A DNA stretch of 64,000 nt from Gigaspora rosea (GCA_003550325.1 QKWP01001712.1:25240-89239), one strand, 5' to 3'; positions 34,605 through 46,854 are shown, counted from the stretch's first letter. The notes: generated by a model not told the origin, from the letters alone. Translations and numbers: made by a program.

Positions 34605-34935
34605 AATAGTGATTACGTTGTGATCATATGAAATCAGGTGATCGACCAATCACGATTGTAAACAATATAGATTCAACCAATTAGAATTAATTATTTTTGT
34701 GTAACTAAAAAAAATTTAAGCTGACTTAGGAAAACTTTACGACATATAGAAGTATAATTTTTTCAAATACTATATTTATTAAAATTTTACTATTATAAAA
34801 AGAGTATTTTGTACTACATATTATAAAATTTTTGGCTAAATTAATAACAACCGTAAAAAGTTTTATTTGTAGTACATTTTTATTTTCTATATAAATCTCA
34901 TTGTACCACTAAAATCATATGATATAATAAATGAT
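34605..34935. other. Likely insertion inside the LINE
   Basis: Coding-like LINE sequence stops on both sides of this AT-rich stretch. It has an ATCATATGA word near each end in opposite orientation (34625; 34916) and a GAAATCAGGTGATCGACCAA string resembling other small elements. Ends and target duplication are not resolved. Confidence 0.45.
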
Positions 34936-34989
34936 TTACATTCACTCTACCCTTAATCCAGGTGCGCACGTGACTTCTCCATTCCTTTG

Positions 34990-36892
34990 GCCAGGCTTTC
35001 GTACTAACTGGAGTTGATTTTAACACTTGTAGAATATTAAGGTTTTTTTGGCTCTAATGCTCTAATTTTCCCTGAAATTACTTTTCTTTCGAAAAAGGCC
35101 CAGATAGAACTGCCTGTATATAAGTGCTTCCATATCATAATAAGTCTCGCATTTAACATGTTCTGGATAACGGGAGCATTCAGAAACCCTTCGTCCAGGT
35201 TCTTTTGAAATGTCGCATATCTGGGAAGGAACTTAGATTTTTGCTTAATCCAACTTGAGATAAGGTCATTGATTGCTAATACGTGTCTTCTTTTGGAAGG
35301 CAAAATGTAAGCAGTGTACCATATTCTAGAAAGAACTAGGGACTCGACCAGCATTATTTTCCTCCTGAATGATAGATTTCTCATGTTTAATTTCTCTATT
35401 TTGGCCTTTATTTGATGATAGTTTCCACTCATAGTCTTTGTTTAGGCGAACTATCCCTTAAAACTTCAAAGCCTAGTATTTTGAATGGGGTTTGTTTAGA
35501 GATCTTTTCATATTGATCTTCCCCTAGCAGGTTTACATTTTCTGCAGAAGGCATTAACGAGACAAGTTTGGATTTTTTTTTCTTATTTATTTTAGCATTT
35601 GAGGCTTTCTCATAATCTTCTAATACTTTTGTTATAGTTTTCCAGTCTAAAAAAGAGCTGACACCTAAGGAAAGATCATCAGTATATGCCGTAAGTTTAA
35701 AGAAACAATGAGAGCCTAGAGGTATTCCCCTGATCTTCTTGTTAATATTTAGTAGTAGTGGTTCAAATGCTAGTATATAGAGCAGGGAAAGAAAGGATCA
35801 CCCTGTCTCACCCCATGCCCCATCTTGAATGGAGAAGATATGGACCCGCCCCCAATGATATGAGCAGGACCCCCGAAATATACATAGATAGGTCAGGTAT
35901 GAGTTTGCTTATTTTTGAGGTTTTTTATGCAGATCTTTTTTATTTATAGTAATTTTTTTGCTTATTTTTGAAGTTTTTTCTGCAGATTTTTCTTTTTTTA
36001 GTAACCCTATAATTAACCTGACCTATCTATATATATTTCGGAGTCCTATATGAGCCACTTGACTTTTGATAAGGTCTTTTATTAATTTTACTATTTTCTT
36101 GTCAAATTTCATTTTTTCTATTATAAGGTCTAAAAATTCGTGATTAACTCTATCAAAAGCTTTGGCTTGGTCGATTAGAAGAATCCAGTGCTGTTCATTT
36201 GAGTCACGTGTGTTCCGCAGTATAGTCATTATATCTATGCCAGCATTTACAATAAATCTTCTTTTGATGAAGCCCTGTTGGTGTTCTAATATGATTGTAC
36301 TACAGATTTTATTTATTCTGTCTGTGAGAATTTTCATGAATATCTTAATGTCCCCATTGACCATTGAAATAGGACGCCAGTTTTTTACTAAAATTTTCTC
36401 CTTTTTTGGGTATTAATGTTATCAGACTCTTGTACCAGAAAATCAGCAAGGATCCCCAGCTAGGACCTCATTGAACACCTTTTCTAGGACCGGTATTATT
36501 GCTTTTCTTGTAAGTTTGTAGAATTCGTAAGTAAGTCCATCTGTTCCTGGCGATTTATTATTAGAAAGAGAGCTAATAACCTGTGTGATTTTCTCTGCTG
36601 ATATCAGTTTGAGCATGTTGTTATTCATTGAATCTGAGACTTCTGGTAAACCGTTTACGAATTTTTCTACTTCCAATTTATCCATGGACTCTGGAGTATA
36701 AATTTTTGTATAAAATTGTTGTATGTATTGTAAAAACGTCTGTGTCTTTCGAGTTTCTGTTATCAGGAACTTGGATTTCATTGAGGTTGCTGTAACTTTG
36801 TCTTGTCTTATATTTAGTGAAGAAGTATTTAGTCGATTTTTTCTCTTTCTCCACCCATCTGGTTTTGAATTTAAGGAGCCATTTGTCCGCAA
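34990..36892 (-). pseudogene. LINE ORF2 reverse transcriptase, broken
   Basis: Reverse transcriptase of a non-LTR retrotransposon, used for target-primed reverse transcription. On the - strand, motifs run in the expected order: SNNKSPGTDGLTYEFYK (about 36520-36570), QQGFIKRRFIVNAGIDIM (near 36230-36290), LIDQAKAFDRVNHEFL (motif A, near 36125-36175), the catalytic YTDD (near 35677-35689), and a thumb part RNLSFRRKIMLVESLVLSRI (about 35315-35380). Frameshifts break it near 36400-36440, and a 182-bp MITE (35866-36047) splits the palm between motifs A and C. It follows the endonuclease domain upstream at 36906-37906. The clade is not determined. Confidence 0.85.
35866..36047. mobile_element. hAT-like MITE, 182 bp, inside reverse transcriptase
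   Basis: Ends AGGACCCCCGAAATATACAT and the complement of AGGACTCCGAAATATATATA are flanked by a perfect 8-bp ATATGAGC (35858-35865; 36048-36055). Inside, a ~55-bp unit (TTTGCTTATTTTTGAGGTTT and following) is directly duplicated. The terminus links it to the 32666-33804 element. The target sequence is LINE coding DNA, so the insertion came after the LINE. Confidence 0.88.
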
Positions 36893-36905
36893 GGTCAGTA
36901 TTTTC

Positions 36906-37906
36906 TTACTTGATGAGGTTAGCCATGTTTGTTATTTGTTCATCCAGGTGCATCCATCCTGGTTCCCTGGCCTGAACTATTTTGAGATGGGTGAGTTTTT
37001 TGTGAAGTCCTTCTAATTTGGTTTCTGTAGATTTAGACTTCCGGAAGGCCCTGATTATTGACTGAATGTTCAATTTGCAACTGTCCCAATCGTTTGCAGA
37101 CATGGGATCTTTAATTTTAGCTAAGACTTCTTGGCTCAATTTTTCGTTCCGGAAGCAGTTTGTATCAAACCGCCATTGCACATTATGTCTTTTAATTGGT
37201 CTGAATAATAGTAAGCATTCAACCATGAGATGATCAAAGTTGCCAAAGCGGGTTCTAACCCCAGATATGTTATGTCCACAATTCTTGTCTATAAAAATGT
37301 AGTCTATGCAGGTTCCCATTCTACCATTATTCCTGGTGTTCTGAAAGTATAACAAAAATGGGGTTTTGTTTGAGTAATCCGCTGCATTGTGAAAGTATTT
37401 CATCTTATTTTGTAGTGTTTTTCTCGTGGGATTGTGTTGTTGTACTGCTTGGCTAACTCTATTTCTGTTCGGCCAAATATTAGTATTGAAGTCTCCTGCT
37501 ACAATTTCTATTAAATCTTCTTCTCCTAGCGGAGACCAATCCTCAAAGAATTTGACTCTATTTTTTGTGATCGGGAGCACATATACATTTGTTATCCTAT
37601 ATATTCTCTCTTGATATTGCAATTTAACTGATATAACTCTGTCATTATGAGAGATTAGTGCATCTATGAACTTAACTTTCTTGTTTTCTGCTAAGATGGC
37701 AGCTTTATTGGACCATACAGATTCGTATTGCCATTGTTGCTTTAAAAAGTCCCTAAGTTTTGTATCTTTTAAATTAGTTTCCTGTATCATAATTATATCC
37801 AAGTTATATAAGATTTAAAAAGAACAAATGTATTTTGTCTCTTGTTTGCATTAATTAATTCTTTTACATTAAGCGTGGCTAGTTTTATCTTTTGTTTTAC
37901 AGACAT
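36906..37906 (-). pseudogene. LINE ORF2 endonuclease (APE-type) domain
   Basis: Apurinic-type endonuclease that nicks the target DNA to start LINE insertion. The longest open part is 36906-37802. Motifs: QETNLKD (catalytic Glu region) near its start, AGDFNTN about residue 108, and FGNFDHLMVECLL about residue 187, matching the Glu, Asp-x-Asn and Asp-His positions of the fold. An ATG at 37906 followed by KIKLATLNVKELINANKRQ is the probable true ORF2 start; a frameshift near 37805 separates it from the open part. Downstream is the linker to the reverse transcriptase at 36892. Confidence 0.85.
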
Positions 37907-38113
37907 AAATATATAAAAGGTAATTACCCTTTTGGGTCAGATACGATTAGGGGTATCCATCCCTTTTGACTGCTATAAGGGGATTTTCGCAGAGAGTTCT
38001 GCCCATCTGTGCCATTATTTAACTTTTTAGTTATGTAACTGGGCGTTTGTAGGAGACTATGATAAAGCTGTCAGCTTTGGGTGAAGCGGTATCCTCTATA
38101 GTCTTTACTGAAG

Positions 38114-38700
38114 GTTTTATTTAAGGGCCCGCAGAATTGCTAAGTATGCATTAATGTAGTGATCTGTATATGCTCCGGCCAATTCATCATATGGTAGTTC
38201 CCTGACTTGTACCAGATTAACAACACCCCTTATGGGAATTTGTTCCAATAGATAAGCATTCTTTTCGCTCTCTTTGGGTGTCGATGCATCTTCCATGGTC
38301 ACTTGACTTGTTTTCTCATTTTGTATGAGTATTTGTTCTGTCATTTCTCTTTCTGAGAAAGGACCAGCTAGGTTATTCTGTGTCATTTCCTTTATTATTA
38401 CATCATTCTCTAATAAAGGACTTGGACTTGTGGTACCTTATTTTTGTGGCGAGGTTGCTGAGTGCCTCCTGTTGTCTTCCTCTTCTGAGTTATTGTTCTC
38501 CCGCTATGTAGTCTTATTCAAACATGCATTTTGTCTGGATTCAATAGATGCCCTAAACTGGATACAGTTTTTCTTTATATGGCCTTTCTGGTCACAGAAA
38601 TAGCAGATTTTTGGAGCAGATTTCCATTCTGTTGAAACCTTATTTTTCAATACGTGTGTAAATCGTGGTAGATGCTTTTAGCATGGCAGACATTTGTTTT
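38114..38700 (-). pseudogene. LINE ORF1 C-terminal part with zinc knuckle
   Basis: ORF1 of non-LTR elements binds the element RNA. On the - strand near 38565-38610 the frame reads PKICYFCDQKGHIKKNC, a CX2CX4HX4C zinc knuckle. The downstream frame 38117-38386 gives a Glu/Gln-rich tail ending at 38117, about 210 bp before the ORF2 start, which is the expected layout. Recognisable LINE sequence ends near 38700; the N-terminal half is missing here and may be the separate piece at 45480-46650. Confidence 0.75.
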
Positions 38701-38710
38701 AATTGGTCAA

Positions 38711-40392
38711 AAAATATAAACAAATAAACAATATGCATAATGTAGATCACAGTTACATGAAGATCAATTGATATCAACCGGGTTTAAAGTCATAGAAAGA
38801 TATTTATATGATTGGTCAATTTTTGCAGATCTACTCGTGATTTCCTGTATAATTAACCAATCAAATTATGATAATTGGTCAATGAAATAATGATAAAATA
38901 AAACTTAAATTAAATAAATATTCGAGGCAAATACTATTTTTTAATTATTATTACCTTCACTAAAGATGTTACTACCCTCAAAATATATTATTAATTAGCA
39001 ATATTACTTATATTTCTCTAACTATTACTGTATTCTTACTTGTATTTAATAATAAGATAAAAAATCCATTCTTTATTTGTATAAATTCTTAAATAATGAC
39101 TCTATTTTTTAGTTATTACAACTGTACATTACTATCTTTAAATTAATAGTAATACTACACATACTATCTATTCTAAAGCCATATTATATTTATTTAATAA
39201 GTTCTATACAAGAATAAAATAATTTAAGTATTTTTATTAAAAGAAGTAATTTAAATCTAAACACAATAAAATAATAGCTTGTAAGAGTCTATTTTCGAAA
39301 TCTAACTTTACCTTAAACACCTTGATCGTTCTTTTTACTTGACTATTTTCTTGCAATTAGTACTTGTATACCCATTTTACTATCACAAAATACATAATAC
39401 ACATAGTAACTTCGCTTCTAAGTAAAGTTCTGTTTTGGGATTGTTTTGTATAACGAAGGGCAACGCTTTTCTGAACCTAATTATGAAAAAAAATTTATCT
39501 TTCATAAATAAAATTGTGAAATGTTGCAATTTGAAAAAGTACTTTAAACTGTATAAATTAGTTCTGTAGTTACCTGGGCAATTGATTTACATCAGCCAAT
39601 CAGAAAGATGTCCTTCTATGAGTTTTAAAGAGCTATGTTCATCGATTTTTCTTTAAATCATAGATTTGGGCAAAAGCAATAACAGATAAAGATGTTAGTG
39701 GAATACAAACAAATTATCCAATTTCTTTGCAATACAAGTTGAAAAAATAAGTATGCTAAAATATATTTTGTAGTAATTAAAAATAAAATTTTTTAAATGT
39801 TGCTTATAATTCTTTTTTTTATTTAAAAGAATTATTGGAATTGCAAGGAGGTTAATTTAAATAGGATGCATGGTAATTTAAACTTTATTTATTTTTCAGC
39901 ATATTGAACAATGTATTTATTAATGGTTTTTATAAAACGGGAAGATAGTTATCATGAAGATACCGGTAATAGCAATTTTTATTGCTCTCAGAAATGGCAA
40001 TCCTTATGAGCTGTTGTTTTCTACTAGCGATACCATTGGGTGTTGTTTAAATTAAATGGTATAAGTCTAGGTAGGTATTGCAAAACTTTATAGTTTTTCT
40101 GTTTTATATTATGCATATTACGGTACACAATTTAATATTTTACAAAATAAATTTCAAGATATTGCATTCCGAAATTTAAAAGGCACCTTATATTCTTAAG
40201 TCAGATTGTGGTCACAAGATGGATCTATAAAAGTAAATTTCAGTAGTAGAAAATTTGCAGGTAATTCTGAATAGTTATAAGCATATTTTTGTTTGATTTG
40301 TAATTTAATATAATTTAATACTGTAATTCTTTGTAAAATAGCAACTACTTGTAATGATATGAGTGATGAATAATTTGATCGAAGCATTATTA
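38711..40392. other. Unassigned AT-rich region
   Basis: About 1.7 kb without recognisable genes or bounded repeats. The - strand frame at 40196-40435 shows no protein-like features and overlaps a decayed TPR reading frame on the other strand. Confidence 0.5.
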
Positions 40393-40622
40393 ATAATGAC
40401 AAATATTTATACGCTTGAAGATTTAGTAAATTCATTGAAAATCGAAAATACTGATACTCTAAAGTTTCGAGAAAAGTTTAATTTTATTATGAGAAGTTAA
40501 AAAAATTCAATTATTGATCTAACAAAATTGATTGATATTGAATCACACAACAAATTTGCACTAAGATATTGAGGAGAAGCCTATTATCTAATAAAAAGAT
40601 ATAAGAAAGCAATTATCGATCC
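40393..40622 (+). pseudogene. TPR-repeat protein fragment
   Basis: One frame gives IYTLEDLVNSLKIEN, then DLTKLIDIESHNKFAL and GEAYYLIKRYKKAIID, interrupted by a TAA and a TGA. The second part is a tetratricopeptide helix pair of the consensus seen in the large TPR families of arbuscular mycorrhizal fungi (established knowledge of the family, from memory). The TGA sits where that consensus has Arg, as expected of a CGA to TGA change. It is a fragment of one or two repeats, with no neighbouring kinase or other domain visible, so it is a captured or truncated relic rather than a gene. Confidence 0.62.
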
Positions 40623-40759
40623 CGGTCACTATCGATCAATATTCTGATCAAAAAAATCCTTAATAATTAATTTTTATATGATACCATATATAGTTTTAAT
40701 TTATATAATTGACCGAACACCCAGTATCACATCGACTATTTAATCAGTTAACTATCATA

Positions 40760-41751
40760 CAGGGACTGTCAAAAATTTGAATATAAAATCGTAAATCTTT
40801 ATTTAGATATCGATTAAGATTTGGGTAAAATTTGAATAAAAAAATTAAAAATTTGGAAAATTTTGGATATTAAACTTTATTATTTCATTGATTAAAATAT
40901 TAATTTTGTCTATCAGACATAGTTGTCGTTTAGTTTGATTAAAGATATGCTTCATAAATTTTTTTAGTGGATTTTGGAATTTATATGTGAAAAAATGAAG
41001 GCCTTGTTCTTATAATTGAAAATTCATGTGCACAGCTATAGGCAGTAGTTTTTTAGTAGAGCTCATCCTTTTATTATTTGTGTGTTCAATAACATAACTT
41101 TCATAGAACAATTTTTACATTGTATCCACCGATTTAATTTTTAGGCGTCTTTTTTGATAATTGTTACACAAATCTTTGCTATTAAGTGATATGACGAAAC
41201 ATTCAATTTTTTGGTCTTTATATAAGATAAATAAGCAATAAATATTTAAAAAAACAGCTATAAAAGAAAGCACTATCACTAGCTGTTGAAACGTTTGGGT
41301 ATGGTCACTGAACGATTGGTTAAATAATGAGGTTAAGGGTAAATTCGAAAGCAAATTTTCAGGAAAACGGCCTTTTTAACTTACTTTCAGCTAGTAATCA
41401 AACATGTAGATATTAAAATATTCTATATACTTTATTATGGATTCGAAGTAAGTTTAAAAGTCAGTTTTTGTAAGAACACACTTTATAATAAATTTTAACA
41501 ACAAATAATTCTCAACTAGGTGGAATGTGTACGTGTTCAAAAAATAAACTGTTGGACCATCATTGAACGTTACACATTTCCTGATTGGCTAAAAGTAGGT
41601 TCCAGATCACATGAATTCTAAAATCGACCAAAATTTGAATATCATTTGGATATTTGGGACCAAAATTTAAAAAAATTTGAGATAAATACCAAAATTTGGA
41701 AATTTTAAAATCAGAGACCAAAATTTGGATCCAAATTTTTGACAGTCCCTG
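40760..41751. mobile_element. hAT-like element, 992 bp
   Basis: Ends CAGGGACTGTCAAAAATTTG and complement are flanked by a perfect 8-bp CTATCATA (40752-40759; 41752-41759). About 100-200 bp at each end repeat an AAAATTTGGA-type word many times. A 79-residue - strand frame at 41115-41354 is hydrophobic in its middle; I do not recognise it and give it little weight. Confidence 0.9.
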
Positions 41752-42175
41752 CTATCATAGTGCAGATTTTTTGAATATAAATCTATTTATCGCTATGCAA
41801 AAAAATAAGGCTATTGCTATTATATTATACAATAAGACTTACTTTAAAATGTATCAATTTATGATATAGATGTGCAATTGGTTTAAAATTTTCACTAGTA
41901 ATTTATATAAAGTCAAAGAATAAAGCTACGTTTTTATTTTTTTTATTAATGGATAGGATTTACCTATACTAAATTTAGTACATTGTACTAGATTTAGTAC
42001 ATGATTAAACTAGTGATGTTATCCTGCTCCAACCGGTTAGTTTGTGTTTAAAACCGGTTGGAACTCTGTTCGGAGCACGTTTAAATAAAAACCGATTTTT
42101 TGAACTCAGTTTATATAAATGCATTAATAATTATGCTTGCATAAGCAGTTTAATAAAATCCGCTATCGCTTTACC

Positions 42176-42340
42176 TGCTTTTTTTTTTTTTTTTTTTGCC
42201 GATCATATCGTTATTACTTTCTTTTTCTTTTAGCGATCATACCGCTATTACTTTTTTTTCTTTTGGCGATTATATCGCTATTACTTTTTTTTTCTTTTGG
42301 CGATCATTCATATCGCTATTACTTTTTATTAAAGCAAATA
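42176..42340. repeat. ~40-bp tandem repeat, four units
   Basis: GCGATCATATCGCTATTACT followed by a T-rich stretch repeats four times, after an 18-base T run. The + frames crossing it (42042-42442) are Phe/Leu-rich translations of the repeat. Confidence 0.8.
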
Positions 42341-42439
42341 CATTTAAAATTTAAAATGTATAAATTTTTGCATTACAATATTATTGCATCAATTCACTGC
42401 TATTTTTTTATGCAATTTATTAATCTTTATTACAGTCAA

Positions 42440-42760
42440 TAATACCCACTTCATACCAGATCTTTAAGCAGAGACTTGCGGAAGCATTTCTTTAGACAAC
42501 CTGTTACGTATTGGGTTGATTGTATTTTTTGCTTTTGAAAACATTTTTTTTCAGTACGTTTTATTGCAAAGGTTGCAATGTCATTATCACCAAATTCAGT
42601 AAGTTCGTTCCAGAAAGGGTCCTTTTTTACTCGCTTTGGAGGATGGTTTGTTACTATAAGCGTTCCAGGTTCAAGTGCATTTTGAGATAAGAGGTAGGTT
42701 CAATTGAATGGATAAGTTCTTCAAATGTATTGTCTTCTTCTATCGAATAGTGAAATTCAA
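42440..42760 (-). pseudogene. N-terminal hAT-transposase-like fragment
   Basis: On the - strand, frames include VKKDPFWNELTEFGDNDIAT, ending in CLKKCFRKSLLKDLV, preceded by IEEDNTFEELIHSIEPTSY. The charged, Lys/Cys-containing part before a stop near 42440 is reminiscent of the DNA-binding N-terminal region of hAT-type transposases in this sort of genome, but no complete BED zinc finger is visible. A frameshift divides it. Its location inside a clean hAT insertion supports a transposase origin; family assignment by sequence alone is weak. Confidence 0.4.
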
Positions 42761-43969
42761 AAAAAATATGTAAAAAAAAAGAAATCGCATATTTATATTA
42801 TTTTATTAAAAAAAAAAATTAAAATGTCTAATTGTCATCACATTAAATTAACTTTAATTAAAAAAAAAAAAAGTCAAAGAAATTGACTTTTGTTCGTTAT
42901 AAGATAGTAATTTTTTATTCCGCATATCATGCAACATTAAATTAAAAAAAAAGTAATTATTTATTCGTCATCTAAATTAATATTGCTAAACCGTTTTATT
43001 AAACTCATTTGGAGTATGATTTAATAATAAAAATCATATGACTGCAAAAACTCGAGTTCCATTGGGTTCGGTTCCAAGCAGGGTCAAACTGAGTTTCAGC
43101 AAGCAGGATAACATCCCTAGATTAAACTTGATTATCTATTAATTTTTAAAATTAACTGCTTAATTAAATATTTTTTAATAATATTTTAACTTATGGCTAC
43201 TTGTTTTAAAAAACTCATAACTTTATATAGCATTTATTTAAACTATTGATAAAATTATAAATATAAGTTAGTTAGTTTTAATTATAAAAATTTTTTTAAG
43301 ATTAGATTAATATATAAGAAATAATCTAAAGTTGAAATTTTTGCTAGTAAATACTATATTACTAATATATCCAATTTATATATAAAAATTAGATGTAATT
43401 TTTTTAAAATTTAAAGTAATATAATTTGAGATATACTAATTTGGTATTAAAAAATTTTTGTAATTGAAATTAGATAATAAATATTTATAATTTTGATTAA
43501 GAATTTAGAAAATTTAATTAGCAAAAATTTTTTTAAACTCTAGTTAAACTCATATGGCTTACTATGTAAAGTAATAATTTGTAAAAATTTTTAATATAAG
43601 CTTATAATATAAGTAATAATTATTATAATATAACTAATAATAATATTTTTTTTTATAACAAGTCTATACAATTTTTTATTTATTAAAACTTTTAATTTGC
43701 CAAATATTTTAATAAATTATAATTATAATTGACTTTACAAATGTGCAAAATCTAGTACATTTGAAATCACAAAAAATACAAGACATAAAAAAATTTTTTT
43801 TATAAAAATTTTATTATTAATTTAAAAAAAAAATATTGCTAAACAATTTTTGAATACTTATTAGATTTTTTATATATAAAAAAATTAAACTATTAATTTT
43901 TTTAAATTTTTAATGCATTTTTTAAAATGTACTAAATCTAGTACAAAAGAGTAAATCCAATACATTAAT

Positions 43970-44320
43970 GTATGGGTTTTGAACATTTACTTTATAGAAT
44001 GCATGAAAATTCATCAAGTTGGATGAAAAAATTGTCCTAAACATTTAAATCGAAACTTAATTAAAACTTTAGTGAAAAATAAAACGTAATCATTTTGAAA
44101 CAGTTCTGACGAACAGTTTTCAATTAAAAAAATTAGAAAAATAAGTGCAATATTTGATAACTTTAGAATTGTGCTTTTTTTTATAATTAAGTAAATTAAA
44201 ATTATATTCGTTTAATTATTTTAATTTTTTGATGAAAATCTGATCATAATAAAATGATCAATATAATTGATATAGTTTTGATTAAATAGTCGATGTGACA
44301 CCTCCTCCATACCAAATCTA
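43970..44320. other. AT-rich spacer
   Basis: No gene or bounded repeat apart from the 20-bp inverted word ending at 44298. Confidence 0.5.
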
Positions 44321-45080
44321 TAATAATAACAAATAGCAGTTTTCCGAATCCCTACAGATTTTATGCTTATCAATTTCGATTCTAATAACAATAACTGACT
44401 TGATAAATTCTGTTAGGGTTATACATGTCTGCCAATTTTTGATAAGATATGAATGTCTTGCTTTTATTCTTTTATACCAGTCGTTGGTTAGATTTTAAGA
44501 ACTTACCAACGGTGTTAATCGAGTATTCTTAGTTTATAAAAATAGAAAAGAGGTTAGAGAAAAAATTATTCTTTTAACTTCTATTCCATATTCATAATTA
44601 TAATCAAGACATTCCTTCAGTATGCCCCATGTTAGCAGATTTTTCGAACTGGGCAAACGCTTTATATTTATCATTTTCAATGTTAATTCTGTGAAGATAA
44701 GTGTATCCTAATTCATATGTTTCATTGACACATGGACTTAGTAGTTAACCTTAGATGTATTTGGATCATTAGAATTTTTTCTAAATAAGTAAAAATTCGT
44801 TGTAGGTCTTGCCCTTGATTGTGCTATAAATAGTGACGTGTCGCATATCGTACGTACTGTGTTGAAATTTTGAACTTTATATATTTTAAAATTTGTGCTG
44901 CACGCAATACATGCTTTTAAACATTCTGAAGGTTTCCATGTTACCATAAATAGAAAATAGTTAAATTTAATAATTTATTTCATATATAATTAAAATAAAT
45001 ATAAATGAATAAAGTTTACCTCAATAATACAACTCAAATCTTCGAAAGGTCCAAAGTAGTTTTCCACCGTTATTTTATTT
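44321..45080 (-). pseudogene. Decayed coding region related to 13.1 kb repeat
   Basis: On the - strand an ATG near 45089 begins MGQNKITVENYFGPFEDLSC, followed by a GTAAAC that could be a donor splice site. The frame at 44738-44947 follows (KPSECLKACIACSTNFKIYK). The left part (44360-44470) is shared with 13137-13275. The pieces look protein-like but no family is recognised and the frame is broken repeatedly. It may be a decayed host gene of a multi-copy family or an element gene. Confidence 0.35.
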
Positions 45081-45479
45081 TGTCCCATTATTTTCAATGA
45101 TAAGAATAAAAAGAAATGTTACAATTAGTAAGCAAAACCCTTATACTGTAAAACCTCCATAAGCACTTTTTCTATTGTTCTCTAAATGCACATTGTTAAA
45201 TTAAATAATAATATTTGAACAAAGTTAACTCACGGTACGAGACCTTCTGCTATTGTATTTTTTCTCTAGTACCTAAACATTTATTAATAATAAATAAATT
45301 TATATAATGATTAATAGCCAATTAACTCATTCGTTACATACTGTATACTGTATTTGATCTATACTAATCTTTTTTTACAAAAGATGTACAAAGAGTTGAA
45401 AAATACTATTATATGGTTTAAAAAAATTTTATTATATAAAACTACGAGTTGTCAATTGACCATATGGCTTTTCATAGTA
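45081..45479. other. AT-rich spacer
   Basis: No recognisable feature. Confidence 0.5.
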
Positions 45480-46650
45480 AGGGTTACTTTAAAAATTTTT
45501 TTATATTGTGTAACCCAGTGATCTTCAAACCAATCAAATCGAATGTCCACCATGCTAGTGCTTTTCAAGTTCTGGATCATCAGTGGTTTCAAAAATTATG
45601 ATCCATTGGTCTATCAGGTAGAGTGTACTTTCAATCATAAGGGGTTTGATGGTGACAACATTTTCGAAGTTTTTGAAGGCCTCAAGAAGAGCTTTACAGA
45701 CTTTATTTTTATTGCCCAGGAGTACATTTCAGCATCTAACCAGTAGGAAGGATTTTCTTCTGTTTGTTGGAATATAGCCATAATAGGTCTTGTTGAATAT
45801 GTTAATGCTCTCGACAGTATACTGCTTTCGTTTTTCTTCATTGATAAAGGTGATTTCCAAATGCGTACGGACTCCTTTAGTGAAGTATTGTTTGGCAGCA
45901 CTAATGTCAAATTTTACCTAGTTGAACATAAAAGACATGAATTTATTGAATAAACCCAACATGCCCTGTACGTCAATTATTAAGTCATTGTTATTATTAG
46001 TTCTGATAATTTGTCTTGGTGAGAATGTAGAGTAGGTTGATTTCCCTCTTGACAACTTTGGGAATAGCAAAGTCCATTTCCTGTTAGGACTGACTATGGG
46101 TAGTCCCTTTTCCTTTTCCTGTTTATGTTCGACTGTTGTTTGTTCTGAAGTTAGTTCTAGACCCAAGTCCTTGTCTGAGAGAACACTTTTTTCTATAAGT
46201 ATCCTTTGTTCCACGTAATTATCTCCATTTTGGAAGTAGCTGTTAAGGGACCTGGGATGGGTTGTTCGATTTCTGGAACACTTGGTGTGTCCGTAAAGAT
46301 GGTTTGAACATTCGTGATATCTTTAAGTACATTGACTTCTTGTTCTACTTTTTCGTGCCAAAACAGTTCTTGACTATTTCGTGGGGAATTATTGTTAGGC
46401 TTCACCTTTATAAAGACCTTTGTATCACTTTTAACTATTGTAGGCTGTAATAGTACTTGTGTTTTCTTTTGTATATTTGTCGATCTATTCTCTTTGTTTA
46501 TTTTTTTGTTGTTGTTATTGTTTTTCATTCTTCAACTTTACGCTTTTTCAGCGCCATTTCTTCTGAAAATATAACATCGTCGAGTTTGCTATATTTCCTA
46601 TTCTTGTTTTTAAAAGGACTAGCACTGTTTACTCTTGTTTGCTTGTCCAT
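45480..46650 (-). pseudogene. LINE ORF1 N-terminal part (separate piece)
   Basis: The - strand starts with an ATG near 46648 (MDKQTRVNSASPFKNKNRKY), then Lys/Asn/Gln-rich frames 46193-46528 and 45918-46214, and then VKFDISAAKQYFTKGVRTHL and a continuing globular part down to about 45490 (DIRFDWFEDHWVTQYKKIF). Charged leader followed by a folded RNA-binding part is the layout of LINE ORF1. Frameshifts break it several times and no zinc knuckle follows. It could be the missing 5' half of the LINE at 33.8-38.7 kb, since strand and order agree. The + frames here are shadows. Confidence 0.55.
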
Positions 46651-46854
46651 GTTTTGTTTTTTTGAGTGTGTGTATTTTGTGAAATCGAATTTACTCTACT
46701 CCAAACTTATGTGTACTAGAGAGAGTACGTGTAGATTCTTTAGCTATTTTTACAATATTTGCATTAAATAATTTGTATTTGAGCATTTTGACTAAAAACT
46801 ATTGACTAATAAAACTAATAATTAAACTAATAAGAAAACTAATAACTACTAGGT
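46651..46854. other. Short AT-rich spacer
   Basis: Possible LINE 5' untranslated sequence; nothing specific is visible. Confidence 0.35.

Larger units (their letters stand above)
42011..43119 (-). mobile_element. hAT element with decayed gene, 1.11 kb
   Basis: Ends TAGTGATGTTATCCTGCTCC and the complement of TAGGGATGTTATCCTGCTTG are flanked by a perfect 8-bp GATTAAAC (42003-42010; 43120-43127). It holds a pseudogene on the - strand (42440-42760) and a short tandem repeat (42176-42340). Confidence 0.92.
41945..43969. mobile_element. TIR element interrupted by hAT element
   Basis: ATTAATGGATAGGATTTACC at the left opposes ATTAATGTATTGGATTTACT at the right; both are followed inward by ACTAAATTTAGTACAT/ACTAGATTTAGTACAT words. 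Removing the hAT element at 42011-43119 leaves about 0.9 kb. No target duplication was assigned. Confidence 0.6.
40727..44298. repeat. Inverted 20-bp pair bracketing nested elements
   Basis: TCACATCGACTATTTAATCA at 40727-40746 has an exact complement at 44279-44298, and weak similarity continues inward (AACTAT). The interval contains at least three hAT-like elements. It may mark the ends of an outer element, but no target duplication was found. Confidence 0.4.

Noticed and set aside
35758..36416. + strand frames of 63 and 84 residues
   Set aside because: Shadows of LINE reverse transcriptase on the - strand and of the MITE inserted in it.
46262..46771. + strand hydrophobic frames
   Set aside because: Antisense of the Lys/Asn-rich LINE ORF1 leader, which makes the complement Phe/Leu-rich.
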